From Hetaerina americana (Eukaryota; Arthropoda; Insecta; Odonata; Calopterygidae): DNA of 64,000 nucleotides. The stretch spans positions 5,595,848 through 5,659,847 of the forward strand of contig JAKTNV010000023.1 of the NCBI GenBank assembly GCA_022747635.1. Reading direction: 5' to 3'. Position numbers and translations under genes: made by a program. Positions 11,431-23,175 of this stretch are shown here, piece after piece; within the stretch, counting starts at the first letter, position 1, and each line of letters starts with the position of its first letter. The notes beneath the pieces are model-generated. The model did not search any database. It had not been told where the DNA came from and saw only the letters and a program-made list of their open reading frames with translations.

Positions 11431-12885
11431 TTAAATAGAAACGACATTTTAAACGAAATAATAATAACAATTATATTTTGTCACCGTACTCCCATGTTAT
11501 TACTGCATATATAATAAAAAATATAGGAAACGGAGCGAAATGCACACCCAATTAACTATTTAAAGCTGCTGATATTTAGCAAAAGGTATGAAAAATATGA
11601 GTTTTGTAGTCTAAAATAAAAATATAATGAATGAGTAATGCATTCAGATTCTATGAAAAGTAAATGTAACATAGTAGAAACAACAATATCACAGGCACCT
11701 ATCATTTATCATTTAGCCCGACAGCGATTCTCGACAGCGTCAAACCTCTTCTTTTCTGAAAATGCTCATCCCATGAACACGTCGACTTGAGGATTTTTAT
11801 TATGGTTGCTTTATTCTCCGCCAAGTTTTTATTTTCCCTAAGTCAATCCAAGAAATTACGCTTATTTTATCCTTTTTAATCAGCAGAAAAAAGGTCTATC
11901 AAGACTACCGATGTTGGAGATGTCGTACCAAATGACCTTTGGGCATCAATTTTTATGTCATCCTGAAATACTTGGCAAATAGATGTGAAGTGAGCTAGAC
12001 AGAGTCATATGAAAGTGAGCCACAAAGAGGCGTCTGCGCCAAAATATCCATTCCATAAGTTTCTCTCTAAAGGGCTCAGGAGAAGAGGATCTAATGCCTC
12101 ATTTTGATATCGATCGATCTCATTGCTCCTCATGTGTATTAAATATTAATAATTTCTTCATTTCAATTTCAGTAACCCAATCATATGTACATTATGCGAA
12201 AATGATTGCTACAAAGTAAATATACGAATATCTTTCATTTAATTCATTGGGTTTTTGCAGGTTTTCACATCCCCCTTCTCTTCGCGGGTGTGTCTCTACG
12301 TGGGTTTTACAAGGTGAGCAATGCCACGCTCCTCTCCAAAGGAACAAGATGATTTGACGAAATGCCGTACATACAATGTCACAGGCATTTGTAGTAGGAA
12401 GTGTTCTTCTCCCCATACTTCCTATTGCCCTGGGAATATTATGAAATATGTCCATAAATCTAATTTTCACTGCCCTTTTCATTATGATAAAAATGTTAAG
12501 TAACTGGGGCTACGAGTAGGATGCACAGAAAAGAGAGTATTGCGTGGCTCATATCTGAATAATTAATTCCTTTTCACCAAATTCCTCCATGCCAGATAAA
12601 TCTCAATAATACACCTTAATTATTAAGGAATTTGGTTGGCAGAGGTATCACGTAACACTGATTTTTACATTTGAGATGAATGCTGCATAAAATTTATTGT
12701 TAAAAAGAAACCAGCATTTAGATTTTGTTTAGAAACCAGCATTGTTTGCATATTAAAATTGTGTCGCACTAATATTTACATGGTATTCCATTTTTCCTAA
12801 AATTAATAATTAAAAGTTATGCCCCGGGGAATATCCACCAGGGATTACTGGTTAAGCCATCAACTGCCATTTTCCATATTTTGGA
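11430..12885. other. Duplicated 3' flank of the fibulin-like pseudogene
   Basis: AT-rich and non-coding. Blocks 11430-11780 and 12390-12700 align with 52090-52400 and 53770-54080. The second block is the sequence just downstream of the gene's stop codon, including the AATAAA-type signal (near 12690 on the minus strand), so it corresponds to the 3' UTR of the intact copy. Confidence 0.6.
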
Positions 12886-13110
12886 TCAAAACCCATGGCG
12901 GAATAAATTATTGAAGATTTTTGCAAAATAGGAACCTCTAATGGGACAATTATATCACATTCCCGTTCATAGATGTAGCTTTAAATCTTTTGGCCTAATG
13001 ATTGGTGTGACCAAGGAATTGACAGTTTATTAAATGCTATACCTAGCAAGTCAGCTTTAGCATCCATTGTTTCAAAATGAAACTGAGCATTTTTGGTGTC
13101 CAAATCTTTG
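12886..13110 (-). pseudogene. Terminal exon of fibulin-like gene, pseudogene copy A
   Basis: On the minus strand this matches the 3' half of the terminal exon 54249-54657. The end reads FAKIFNNLFRHGF then TGA (12886-12888), in place of VAKIFIYVSRYEF then TGA in copy B. A deletion of about 35 bases breaks the frame inside the domain. The 5' part of the exon, its splice acceptor and about 600 bases of intron are missing. It cannot make a fibulin C-terminal domain. The conserved stop position shows it derives from the same exon. By eye identity is about 80%, lower than in neighbouring duplicated blocks. Confidence 0.8.
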
Positions 13111-13740
13111 TATTAACAAAATAATTTTACATAGCACTACAAATTTTATTGAACTATAAAACAGCTTGTTCGAAAAAGGAATTTTTCCATCCCTAAATAC
13201 CAAGAGAAGAAATACTTCTCAAAATTAACACTCACCCTCCTGGATACTGAACTCATCACCTGATAGCGAGGGGCTGACAGAGCTGAGTTAAAAGTAGTCA
13301 GAGCTGCAGAATGTGGAATCTGAATTTCCATTCCACGATGATCCAATGGTGGGGTGAGGTGTCCAAGAAGAGAGTAGCTGGAGCAAGGAGGGAGAGCCAA
13401 AGTGGGGTGGAAGTGGGAGGAGAGAGGGGGAGAGGGATGGGAAGAATGGCAGTTATTATGTTGGGTTTTGGGGGTGAAATGTGACCAATGGAGATTCAAT
13501 ACTTTGCTTGTGGGGATACAGGTTTCTCCCAGCTCCTGAGGTCATTTGAGGAATAATCTGTTCTCTGAGTTCACAGTTGGGATTGTTTATCTTCAAGGAA
13601 AGCACCCTACCTTGGGTTCTTGACAAGATATATTCCGTTATTTTTGTACCCAACAACCTCCATCACTGCAATGAAGCGTGATGTACTTATTAACGACACT
13701 TCATTGGAGCGAGATTGAGACTTTATAGTCCCTTCTTCCA
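13110..13740. other. Duplicated intronic block, purine/pyrimidine-asymmetric
   Basis: Aligns with 55120-55770, very closely from 13320 onward. The plus strand is purine-rich at 13370-13445 (gggagag-type runs), which creates long proline/serine-rich frames on the minus strand. No convincing gene was found. Confidence 0.6.
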
Positions 13741-13756
13741 CCTAAACCCTACATAT

Positions 13757-13885
13757 TATATTAAGGACAACTACAAACCCCCAATCCCTAGGTGTGGGAA
13801 AACCCACGTAGACGGGAATCGAACCCGTGACCTCTGAGTTGCAGAACAGGACGTCTCCCCACCAACACCGAGGCCAACAACTTAG
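13757..13885 (-). mobile_element. tRNA-derived SINE (type 1), copy A
   Basis: On the minus strand it has an RNA polymerase III box A-like start (near 13880), a box B GGTTCGATTCC (13815-13825) and then the 'gtgggttttcccacacctaggg' type of tail. A second copy is at the equivalent place in copy B (55785-55895) and a third at 59562-59685. Confidence 0.65.
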
Positions 13886-14179
13886 AGGAACCTTGATCTG
13901 ATGGATTTTTAACCATTTTTTGAAGTACGAATGCCTATTAATATTATGCATTGCAAATAAATGATACAAATAATCTGAAGTATTAGAGCATTGAGGAATA
14001 AATATGAAAGCTTCGGTGGGTACCGAAGTAACACCATACTCGCAGAACTGAGGTACACAATCATATTGAATTCATCTTAGCACCTCTGTTAGATATAATA
14101 ACTGACTGGTGCTGGATGTCGACATTGCGTTCTCGAATGCGTTGTTTCAAATTCCCTTCTATTAACTGGCAGATTAAAC

Positions 14180-14900
14180 GGCCTGTTGAGGACGCTATGT
14201 CTATTTCCCCTAGTATGACTAGTAGGGGAATTATGATATTTACACTAAATTATGGCTCGACAAGGTCGTGAGAAACGTAAACTTGAGACAAGTAGCCGAA
14301 CTCTAGATCGTGTTTAAGCATGGATCCTCCGGTTTCGAATCCTAGTTGCAGTGACCGACCTGGAAACCAAAACAGCGTCTCCTCGACTCTAACCCCATCA
14401 GGGTCGCTGAGGAGACTTCCATTCTCTCCGGATGAGAGATTTCCCCTGGGCCTTCTTCCTTTAGATTTCCAACAAGATCGTACACACAAATGCAATGAAT
14501 TCGCAGGGAGTTTTCTTTAAAATGTGTGTGGACTTCCTGCACTACATGAGGTAGACAGCGAATTCTCTTGGTCTAACGTGTGCGTGTCATGTGAAAAAAA
14601 ATCTCATCTAGAGCGGCCTCCAAGTTTTCTTCAACAATGATATTTTCCGATGGAAGGCTCGTGAATTAAGACGAGCCGTTAGTCCCGTGGATTGTTGACT
14701 CCCTGTTGGTCTGAAGAGTTTAATTAAAATAATCCTTGATTACAATGTTTCTATGGAAGGGGCTCTGGCCCGCGAAATAAACTTGATAGGATAAACATTC
14801 CATTTAATTGTATTAAGTCTTTTCCCTTTTATTTAAGATTCCATCTGGTTTAATTTTGCGATTTCATAAAAGGAATCTTAAATTACCTTGTATTACATTG
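14180..14900. repeat. Unusually well conserved duplicated block
   Basis: Matches 56070-56780. Between 14281 and 14640 I count about 11 differences in 360 bases (about 97% identity), far above the terminal exon copy. An 81-codon open frame (minus strand, 14250-14495) is open in both copies. However, several of the few base changes alter amino acids, so protein-level conservation is not supported. It could be a dispersed repeat, a conversion tract or a conserved non-coding element. Confidence 0.6.
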
Positions 14901-16800
14901 GAGTGTAGATCCTTTATCCCGTAATCCAGCGGCTTCTACTGAGTCACTCGTAATAACGAATTTTCTTCACTACATTGGATTCATGCCTCTTCGTGATTCT
15001 TATTTGCTCTCTATCTATTCTGAAGAGATTCCCGGCCTTCATTCGCACCTTTATCCTCTGGGTGATTCCATCACCGTGCGTATTCTTCTACGCTCGAGGA
15101 ATATAATCAGGCTGACAGAGCCATCTTAATAGTTCTGTGCACAGCTTTCTAGTACGAGGCGACAACAAGAACGCCGTCACATTTACTGGAGCGTGTTTCG
15201 CTATTCGACTGATGGCGAAAGCTAGCGAGCTTGCTAATCATTGAGTGGACTTTGTGCTGTAAAACAATGCAAAACATCGGCTAATATTGAAAAATCGTAA
15301 TGCCATAACTCAAAAGAACTTCTTTCAAAAATCTTTTATTGTAATTTTGTGTGAACAGTATTATATAAAACCCACCGATAGGCTCTGATTCATTCTTAAA
15401 GGTTCGTGTAGACTTTATGAACGTATATACAGCGTCCCTTTCCATGATCACTCTAGTAGCTTTTATACCCATCTAGCCACACTCTCCCTATTGTCAACTC
15501 CTTTTTAAATTTTATTTTCACCAATCACCTCCTCGCATTATGCATCCCCACTCGCGCCCCACCAATATCACCCTATAGACGTTCAGCCAACTTAACCTTC
15601 ACACTTGGACTGAGCACTGCATTCCAACGGCCATCATCGGCAAGGCCACCGTTTCCTCTGCCGCCGAGCGAATTCAAACTGGGTTATAAAATCTCCTCAC
15701 TCAAATTCTCTTATCGTATCATTCGATGGCAGATGCACCATTGAACGTAAGTTGTCCGTCTATACCAATGCCGGTAATTTTTAGAAATGTCTTCGAATAT
15801 ATCGAATCCCCGAAGATTGACCGAATCCAAAATTTCCTGCTTTTTCTCACTTTTCAAATGAGACGATCGACCATGAACACCGGACTGCGCCCCCCTGTGA
15901 TTCAAGGGTATGACCCCTCCCCTCACTCGCCTTCCTCTCTCCCTTTACCCGTTTACTCATGCCTGCTCCCCGTCCCACAGGTCTACGCTACGTCTTCCGT
16001 CCGACGCCTGTGCCCTCTGCCCCCTTCGACATCAAGCGGCCGCCTTAAAGACGAGTATCCCTCATACCCTTCCCAGGACCTTCCCTATATAAGCCCCGCG
16101 GCACCAGGGAGAAGGAATAGACCGTGTGAGTGGTGCGATCGGGGTTCTTGCGACGGAGGGAATCTTATTCCGGCCCAAGGTGCAAGGACCATTGCTGGAC
16201 GTGAGCGCCGTAAGTAGATTCTCAGCGTTTGGTCATGACGGTGGCTAAATATTTGAAAATGTTGAAATTTAAAGGCTGGAACCTGTGCCTTAGAACAGGA
16301 CGAGCGAGCGGCTAAATTTTATGATATTTTAGTAAATGCGATGACATCGCACTGTACGTGCTTGTAACTGTCGTTCACGTTAAACTTCCTTGCTGCTGAT
16401 TTGGCTTCAAAAATAATTTGGAGTAGAGTGATGAGGTTGTTGGTTAAGCATGTATTTGTTTAAACTATGAATTTCGTAATGGAGTCTTCTTTTATCTTCC
16501 CATTGCAGGTGAAGATTACTGGAGGTGCTGCCCTTCTGACGTGTTTCTCAGTTTATTTTTGCTCGTACTCAGCCAATTATTTTTCGATATTGTCAAAATT
16601 TTAACTTTGTCCCTTATCCCCTCGTCATCTAAATGAGCAATTCCATCTCCATACTTCCTATCGGTAACGGGACTTAAGATAACCATGCCGTCACTTCTTT
16701 AGAATTCTAAAATATTTTAATGGAGCATTTAGAGCAAAGTTCATTTTTAAGGGTAGCCTCTAAAATAGCTGCATTATCTTTCCTTTCTTTCCAAATTTGA
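14900..16800. other. Duplicated non-coding block
   Basis: Aligns in order with 56780-58740. No exon with EGF-type cysteine spacing was seen. The 15700-16220 plus-strand frame and its partner at 57780-58000 are pyrimidine-rich and differ by frameshifts between copies, which argues against coding. Confidence 0.5.
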
Positions 16801-19060
16801 GAAGTAAGGATGTTCCTACAAATCTGTTTCACAATTCCAAAACGGCTAAGGAAAAGAGGAATGCATTGGGGAGTATTCCTGAACGACGCCTTCCGATTGG
16901 CGAGACCCCTTCGAAATCTTCAGTGCATCCTTGGCTACATACGCCAGCGCATTTCTATAAAGCTATTCAACTCATCACAAATAACATTCTGAACCACGTT
17001 TTTTCCACACGATGTTTCCGGCAGAAACAAATGTCCAAACACCCCACCAGGCCTCGTGGTCCCATGGCTGCGGTAGGGTCGCAAGAGAGTGGCGAGCAGC
17101 CCAAGCGGAGTGTGTTGGTGCAGTGAGTGGGTGTCGTGGCATTGAAGTGCATGGTCATTTGTGTGTGTGTGTGTGCGCGGGCGAGAGTGAAGTGAAGTGC
17201 GCATTGGACGGGGGATCGCCGATGGAGAGCAGAGTTCTTCCGACGGTGGACCTTGCAGTTTGTAAAGGTAGGGAAGCGACTCCTTTTCCATGACAATAGG
17301 TTAGTGCGCAGGAATCCCCTCAGATTGAGACATGGCCCCTTCGCGGTAGGGCCCTCCGATAGGGCTTTAAAGGCATGTAGGTCGCTTGAAGGGAAAGGGG
17401 GATGAAATTAAGGGAACTCTTTAGCGATTGAAATAGGTAGGAAATCTAGAGAAAATACGGAAAATTATGGCTCTTACAGAATATTAAGGAAAGCCTTATG
17501 GCACACCTATTCTCCTTTTTTTTCTCTCATCCTTAAATGCATTGCGCAGAAAAACTGGTTTTTGTAAAGATATTTGTAATCTGATTGTAACTGAACATAT
17601 GTAACATTTACTGTAAAACTCGAAAAAGACAATAAAGTCGACATCATATACCCCACATCCGTCGTTTTTTCTCATCACCTCTTCTCTTTTCTATCCCTTA
17701 TTCTCATCTCGAATCATTCTTGCCCACTCTCTTTCCTCTGAATTTTCCGAAGGCAGCGCCGCCGGTTTTGATGGCGTCGCTGTAACATGGTACAGTAGGA
17801 CGTCGCTGTCTGCAGATCCGTAGGGTACTGCAGGAGCGGCGTGATGGGCCGGCCATCTGCCTTCGTCTCATTTTAATCACGAAGGCCGAGAAATGGGTCC
17901 CAACGAGCTGCGCATGATACCTCCTTGGGTCAGCAACAGGAAACTCGTGCAACCACTCTTTCCATTCTTTTCATCTTTCCCTTCGTCTGCAAGTCTGCTC
18001 GCTGGAATGCCAGCGACCTTGAATATACTTCAATAGCCCCCGAACCGACCATACACCCTCCGGTATCCAACACTGATGAAAAACAATTTCAGGCCGATTA
18101 AACTACGGTAGGCTTTTGAATAATGAATGGTCTAATATAATACCAAGATTCTTTATATCTTGCCAGGAACGCCATGTGGTGTTGCATCGGAGAAATATGA
18201 CCGCAATTATTAAAGAAGATTACAGCGCAAATTACCGTGGGAAAACGCTCAAGTCTGCCGCTCCCGTGAATTAGTGTACGCTTAAGACGACGATATCATA
18301 AGCGGCGACCGTTACTGTTGAATCCTAGGAAAAAAGGCGAAATCCTCCCCAGACTGTGGTGGACTGAGATCCTCGTTCCTTTGATTTCCCCTTCCTAGAG
18401 CTCTCGGATTCTCAACTTATCGGCGGAGTAGTAGGCAAGAATGAAGGAATGACAGGGCGGGAGAAGAAAGTTGCAGAAGCAAGTGCATTTTTCACACAAA
18501 ATGCACGGTTTCACATGATGATGACGAAAGCCAATTCCACGAGCCTGTCATAACTGGTAATAAGGTCTAGGTAAATAATGAGTGACAGGTGCAGTGCAGA
18601 TAGGTTCGTCTCGCAAACGAGCAGGGCCGTGCTTATTCGACTGAAGCTTTTTTTCATAGTTAAAAAAGTTACTGTGCATTATAGCTAAGAATAAAAGTAT
18701 CACAGGCTCATCCCAGATTCTATGCACCTTGTACTTAGAGGACCGATAGCACATAGTCAAGTTCCTAATCTGCGAAGAATTTAACCAATAAAAACAGATT
18801 TCACAATGGTGATGATTTGTGCAACGTATTTTCACCGATATTTTCAATATTCAAAATAAAACCCAATCATAGCTTAAATACATAAATTAATGCCAACGTT
18901 TTTCAATAACAAGATCCTTTTCATGAAGTTCTCCCCTCTTTTCTTACTATCGAACGCTCACTTAGTTTTAACGATCCCGTGCATGAACGGTAACAACTAG
19001 ATCCTCATTGAGCGTATTTGGAGAGTGACCGGACGCTGCAGCATAAAATGCAGTCACTCG
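16800..19060. other. Copy A-specific segment with a G+C-rich patch
   Basis: Absent from copy B, where the flanks meet near 58740. At 17040-17290 there is a G+C-rich patch with a (GT)n run (17160-17176), ending in 'tgtaaaggtaggg', which resembles a splice donor. This could be a remnant first exon or promoter region, but nothing else supports it. The remainder is unrecognised. Confidence 0.4.
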
Positions 19061-19870
19061 CCGCAGTCCGCACTGTAGAAGCGGTAAGTTTTTGCTTTAT
19101 TGCCGTGATGGTCAAATCTGTTTCCCTAGGGAACACGAGGCATTGATGTCCAGGTACACCTCTCCCCCTCCACCCTACCTTCGGTCGTGCTTGTTATTTC
19201 CTTGCCGGCGCAAAAGGAACTGAGAAGCGAAGCAACTTACCTTCGACTGGTCGCGGCGGGGTAACGTAAATGATTTCCAACTCACGCATGCGCGGGTTCG
19301 ATGACCGTGCGTGGATTTTCCTCCGCATGGGGTCACGTGTTTGTAATTGCCCTCAATGCAATTTTTAAGGGTAAATTTTAAGAAATCCGTATAGTCTCAT
19401 CAGCACCCAAATGAAGCCGTGAAATAATAAAAATGAAATATTATATCTTTTTGCTGAGGTCGTGTTACTTCATTTAATTGACTCCCATATAATGCATAAA
19501 GAAAACAGTTACATACCTTCACGACGCACATACTGCCAGCGCATATACCCTGAAATGAAAGACTGCTGCCGAAAACCTTTGTTTTGCATCCGCGACGAAT
19601 TTCACTCCGCACTTCCATTACACTCCGCTCCGCATCCGCGGCACTTTCATTGCATATGCAAGCTTGTGCTCGAATGCATTAGATATGAAAAGCACACATT
19701 GGCATGGTTGGAGTCTTTGTCTACCCGTGTGAACGCAATGGAATGGCTTAATTATTGAACACAAAAACCAGCACATAAAATTGTCCTGTTGCAAATGATA
19801 TGGAATAATTATTCTAAGGATTTTTTTCAAATGACCTGATGGACAATTTTGTTTTTTGATCCAGGCTTGC
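19060..19870. other. Right end of duplication copy A
   Basis: Aligns with 58770-58880 and 59720-60505. The last shared block (19660-19855) corresponds to the sequence just downstream of the fibulin exon 60533-60659. Copy A diverges there, so it does not contain that exon. Confidence 0.65.
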
Positions 19871-20084
19871 ATATTTTCCGCATTGTTAAAAGGAAAAAAA
19901 AAACTCTTCCTGGTCTGCGAAGGAGGAGGGTGGGAAGGGGTCGAGGCATTTCCGTCTAGGTATTGCACAGGGGAGGGGGGAATCTCTATGAGCAAGGATA
20001 AGGGATCTTGTGTACCATGGACGTCGTGGGATGGAGAAGGAGAGAAGGGGGGAGGGTGAAGATAATAATTGGACTTCATTGAAT

Positions 20085-20250
20085 TGGTGAAAAGAGGGGA
20101 CATATGAAACGAACACTCCTGAGGTAATTCGGAAAGAATGGTTTTTTACAACAAAACAAAAAAAGCTAGTGAAAGAGCACGCAATTTTCGCTATCTATAA
20201 CGCTGTAGTTGCTATCCCGTGTTGTTCGACGGAAAGAGGAGTCTTTGAGT
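20085..20250. repeat. Dispersed repeat X, partial copy
   Basis: Matches 45117-45290 in the same orientation, including 'attcggaaagaatgg' and the 'ctgtctataaccctgcag'-like end. Together with 120-330 and 44719-45290 it defines repeat X. Confidence 0.55.
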
Positions 20251-20334
20251 CTTCTAGTTCTGGCATCTATTCCCCGAACTTTATATACATGACCCAAGCG
20301 ACCAATGTATGTTGATAATACTTAAAACCCATTT

Positions 20335-20523
20335 TTAATATGCTTGCCCGCAGACTTCAGGTATGCGAATCCCCAAGGTTAAATCTTTAGTGAACGGAAC
20401 GCATAGGTATTTTACCGTATAGACTACTTCTAAGTCAACTCCAGCTAATTTGTAAACTAATTCCGTTGATCTTTTAAAGAAAAATTTCACCGAACATTTG
20501 TTAAGATTTAATGTCAATCCCAA
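20335..20523 (-). mobile_element. Jockey/I-like LINE reverse transcriptase fragment
   Basis: The minus-strand frame reads 'LNLNKCSVKFFFKRSTELVY' followed by 'GVDLEVVYTVKYLCVPFTKD'. This is the block after the catalytic site in jockey/I-type LINEs (NxxKT...F; IxxVxxIKYLGVxxD). It is a fragment of about 60 codons and non-functional. Confidence 0.65.
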
Positions 20524-20611
20524 TTTATAACACCATTAAAAATTAAATGTAGATCCTGTGCTATAATTAAACGATGTAATTGTGTGTATATGAGTGAATG
20601 TATATCTATAC

Positions 20612-21368
20612 TACGAGGGTCATCCGGAAAGTAGTACCCGTTCGTGAAATAAAGACACAAAAGTAAATATTAACAAACATAAAAAATTTTATTTGAAAGA
20701 GGATACTTTAAACTACTTCTCAACATAATCTCCAAGCAAATTAAGGCATTTGTCATAACGTGTGACAAGTTTCTGTATTCCTGCTGCATAGTCCTTCGCC
20801 GCCAGCTCATTGAGATACGCGAGGGACCCATCTTGCACAAATTTTTGCATAATGCAGATGGTGTTTAACAATTTCATGAGCAATTGTTCGAGAAACATTG
20901 GGAAAATGCTCACAGATGTCATCAATTGTGACGCGCCGATCGTTCCTCACGAATTCGTCAACTGAGCTCACCAGTTGGTCTGTAATGACAGACGGTCTCT
21001 CCGAACGCTCATCGTCGTGTGTGTTCCCCCTCCCCATGTTGAAGTTGCGACACCACCGCCGAACAGACGACTCGTCCATTACATTGTCTCCATACACCTC
21101 CTTTAATTGGCGATGAATATCACATGGGCGAAGGTTTCTTGCATTGAGGAATTTAATCACTGCCCTCACTTCACAACTGGCGGCGTTCTCAATTTTTTTA
21201 AACATTGTAAACAATCACAGAAACAACACAGGCAATGCTAGCGTCACGCAACTTGGCTCAGAGAAGGCAGACAAGCCACTGAAGCTATCTGACCTCGTCC
21301 AGCGGCTACTCGCGTCGTCAGCACTTCATGCGGCACGAACGGGTACTACTTTCCGGATGACCCTCGTA
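20612..21368 (-). mobile_element. Internally deleted mariner transposon with intact inverted repeats
   Basis: A perfect 35-bp terminal inverted repeat (20612-20646 and 21334-21368, starting 'tacgagggtcatccgg') bounds a 757-bp element in TA-rich flanks. On the minus strand the transposase starts at 21214. It keeps the N-terminal helix-turn-helix region of about 121 codons ('SSVRRWCRNF', 'RRVTIDDICEHF', 'YAKICARWVPR'), then jumps in another frame to the C-terminal end 'ELAAKDYAAGIQKLVTRYDK', with the stop at 20713. The catalytic DD(D) core, about 190 residues, is deleted. The element is non-autonomous but keeps the ends a transposase would recognise. Confidence 0.93.
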
Positions 21369-21700
21369 TATATATGTGTATGTATGTGTATGTTTATATC
21401 TGTGTATGTGCGTGTCTTTGTATCAGGTGTCCTGTCCCACGTGTCGGACTCTCACCGACTAAAACCCCAGGTCTCTTTTGTGGACTTCTGGCCTCGCCCG
21501 CGGTACTACATGCGGCTTATTCCTTCGCCGAAGAGACTTTTAGCCTTACCTGTTCCTGCAGAATCTCGAAGCGACGTTTCGTCCCCGATCCCGCTCCTTG
21601 AGTGGAATAGGGGTTTACCTCGGTCGCCTACTTGAGCTGCCTATAATTGTTGTTGAGTCGTCCTCTTCCTCGCGCGCTCTGCTCGGCGATATTCCTGCAT
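21369..21700 (+). repeat. Dispersed repeat shared with 48398-48655
   Basis: After a GT-rich stretch, the 'caggtgtcctgtcccacg' sequence and the following ~280 bases match 48398-48655 at roughly 75% by eye. In copy B this repeat follows the DIRS-like element directly, so it may be part of that element's 3' end or an independent repeat. Confidence 0.55.
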
Positions 21701-22013
21701 GATGACTGCAATGTAGACGCAAATCGCTCTCCAGGCCGATTCCAACGACAGCATCCGCTCCACCAGTTTCTCAGGCGTCAGACGAATTTTATTCTTCTTT
21801 TCAAGGATGGCCTGCGATGCACCAAAACTTGGGCACTACAAAAATTCATTCGCAGAAGTCTCCTCAACTCCTGGGCATCCTGAGCCAACGGGGAATCCTC
21901 ATAATTGAATTAATGATAATAAGCCTGTAAATACCCATGTCCCGATAGCACTTGAGTGATATAGTATTTGAGGTTCCCGTGTGACCTGTTTACCCATTTT
22001 TCTACGTTCAGCA

Positions 22014-22614
22014 TCAGTCGATGTGTCCACCTTCCCTTCGTTGAGGTATCTTCTGCCAATCATTGACGCTTTCTTTTCTCACCTCGATCTTCTTCTCTGG
22101 CGAATTCTCCCGTAGGTAACACTTCCTCCTCTCCTTCGCCAGGAGCTCCACTGGTAGCATTCCTGCAATGACGTCGATGGCGTCTTCGGAGATCGTGCGA
22201 AATGCACTGGCCACCCGTAAAGCACTGATTCGGTAGGGCGCTGCTTCTTTCCTGCGATACCCCTTCAACAGCAGTCTATCAGCCCATATAGGTATACCGT
22301 AGGTGAGCACTGAAGTTGTTACCGGCACAAGTGGTTCTCCCATTTTCTGCTAGGGGCCAGCAGCATTGTTCATAAGCCGTTGCAGTGTGGTCGCAACGAC
22401 ATAGGCTTTGGTGCTGATTTGCTCGACCTGCTCCTTGAAATTTAGTCTGGCGTCCAGGGTCACAGCAAGATACCGATTGGACGGCAGCGATGCCATCTCG
22501 GTATCGCTGGCCTAAAGTGATATCGTTTCTCCTACACCTTGGAATCATTAAGATTCCTTGAGCATCTAAATTGTGTCTTAAAGACCAATTTCTCACCTTC
22601 GTAAATGCATCCAA
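22014..22614 (-). mobile_element. R1-like LINE, C-terminal part of ORF2
   Basis: Two overlapping minus-strand frames carry the R1/jockey-type post-RT region: 'FTKVRNWSLRHNLD', 'CRRNDITL', then 'TTSVLTYGIPIWADRLLLKG', 'RISALRVASAFRTISEDA' and 'VIAGMLPVELLAKERRKCY'. Known R1 elements insert in 28S rDNA; there is no rDNA here, so this is a dispersed relative. Frameshifts separate the two frames and the N-terminal half is missing. Confidence 0.85.
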
Positions 22615-22671
22615 CTGTGCTCTGAAATGCAGATGTATACATCATGCAAAATATATTCATGAATAACTTAC

Positions 22672-22765
22672 CTTGACATGGTCCATTACTTCCTGCTTGG
22701 TACGCTTTGGAATACAGCACCTGGATATTGTCCAGAACAAGATACGGCCATATTTGAACAAAAAA
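22672..22765 (-). pseudogene. Probable cbEGF pseudo-exon of the fibulin-like gene
   Basis: The minus strand ends 'YQAGSNGPCQ' followed by the donor 'G|gtaagtt' (exon end 22672). That is how a cbEGF exon ends (GYxxGxNGxxCQ, phase 1), as seen in the intact exon 61825-61964. The upstream half can be read as a decayed cysteine-bearing segment only if frameshifts are allowed. It lies next to two similar remnants at 23.1 and 23.7 kb. Confidence 0.4.
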
Positions 22766-23064
22766 TTTTTCTGTCGCTTCTAAATGATCAAAGCGTATTC
22801 CTACACTCATTTAGTTTACCAAAGGCATTAAAATTGTCAGTTTTCAGGGTCAAATAATCATAATTTAAAGAATTATATAAAATATACTTATTTAGAATAA
22901 ATAAAGCCTAAATTTAAATCAAAGAGTCAGTTAAATAATTAATGATAGAACATAACCGTAAAATATATTCTTCATATATCACAATGTAAGGTTTCAAAAG
23001 GATAGGAATCAAGTGTTTTCCCTTCACATAGGCCAATGTGAGCATTAGAAGTATATCCAGTTTC

Positions 23065-23175
23065 AAAACTTGTAAATCGTGTGTGCAAGCCTGACTAATG
23101 GGACCCATTTGAAAGCGTGTTTTACATGGACAAATTTTGTTTCCAATTGTATTTTCAGTCTTGATTGCTATCACA
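23065..23175 (-). pseudogene. Probable cbEGF pseudo-exon
   Basis: The minus-strand frame 'ENTIGNKICPCKTRFQMGPI' followed by 'SQACT' resembles the second half of a calcium-binding EGF domain (xNTxGxxxCxCxxGFxxGxxxxxC). The N-terminal cysteines and clear splice sites are not preserved. Same strand and neighbourhood as the other remnants. Confidence 0.4.

Larger units (their letters stand above)
3303..19870 (+). repeat. Segmental duplication, copy A
   Basis: This segment shares ordered, same-orientation similarity with about 45780-60510. Anchor pairs read by eye are: 3512/45913, 3953/46339, 4960/47335, 6090/49110, 7250/50510, 8877/51891, 11430/52090, 12390/53770, 12886/54249, 13320/55315, 14281/56162, 15860/57780, 19080/58780 and 19660/60310. 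The copy contains mobile elements and a pseudogene of the 3' end of the fibulin-like gene. Compared with B it has extra DNA at about 8990-11430 and 16800-19060, and it lacks B's 48400-49100. Identity varies widely by block. The duplication is therefore old and has been reworked since. Confidence 0.88.

Noticed and set aside
13146..13499. Proline/serine-rich minus frame (also 55297-55671)
   Set aside because: Produced by a purine-rich plus strand; the two copies disagree in frame and composition.
14250..14495. 81-codon minus-strand frame open in both duplication copies (partner 56131-56376)
   Set aside because: Of the few base differences between copies, about five change amino acids, there is no known domain and no good splice context. 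Conservation appears to be at the DNA level.
15726..16217. 163-codon plus-strand frame, proline/serine-rich
   Set aside because: The partner in copy B (57780-58150) is broken by frameshifts and the composition reflects a pyrimidine-rich strand.
17012..17293. Plus-strand 93-codon frame in a G+C-rich patch with a donor-like end
   Set aside because: Low complexity (GT run), absent from copy B, no recognisable domain and no partner exon.
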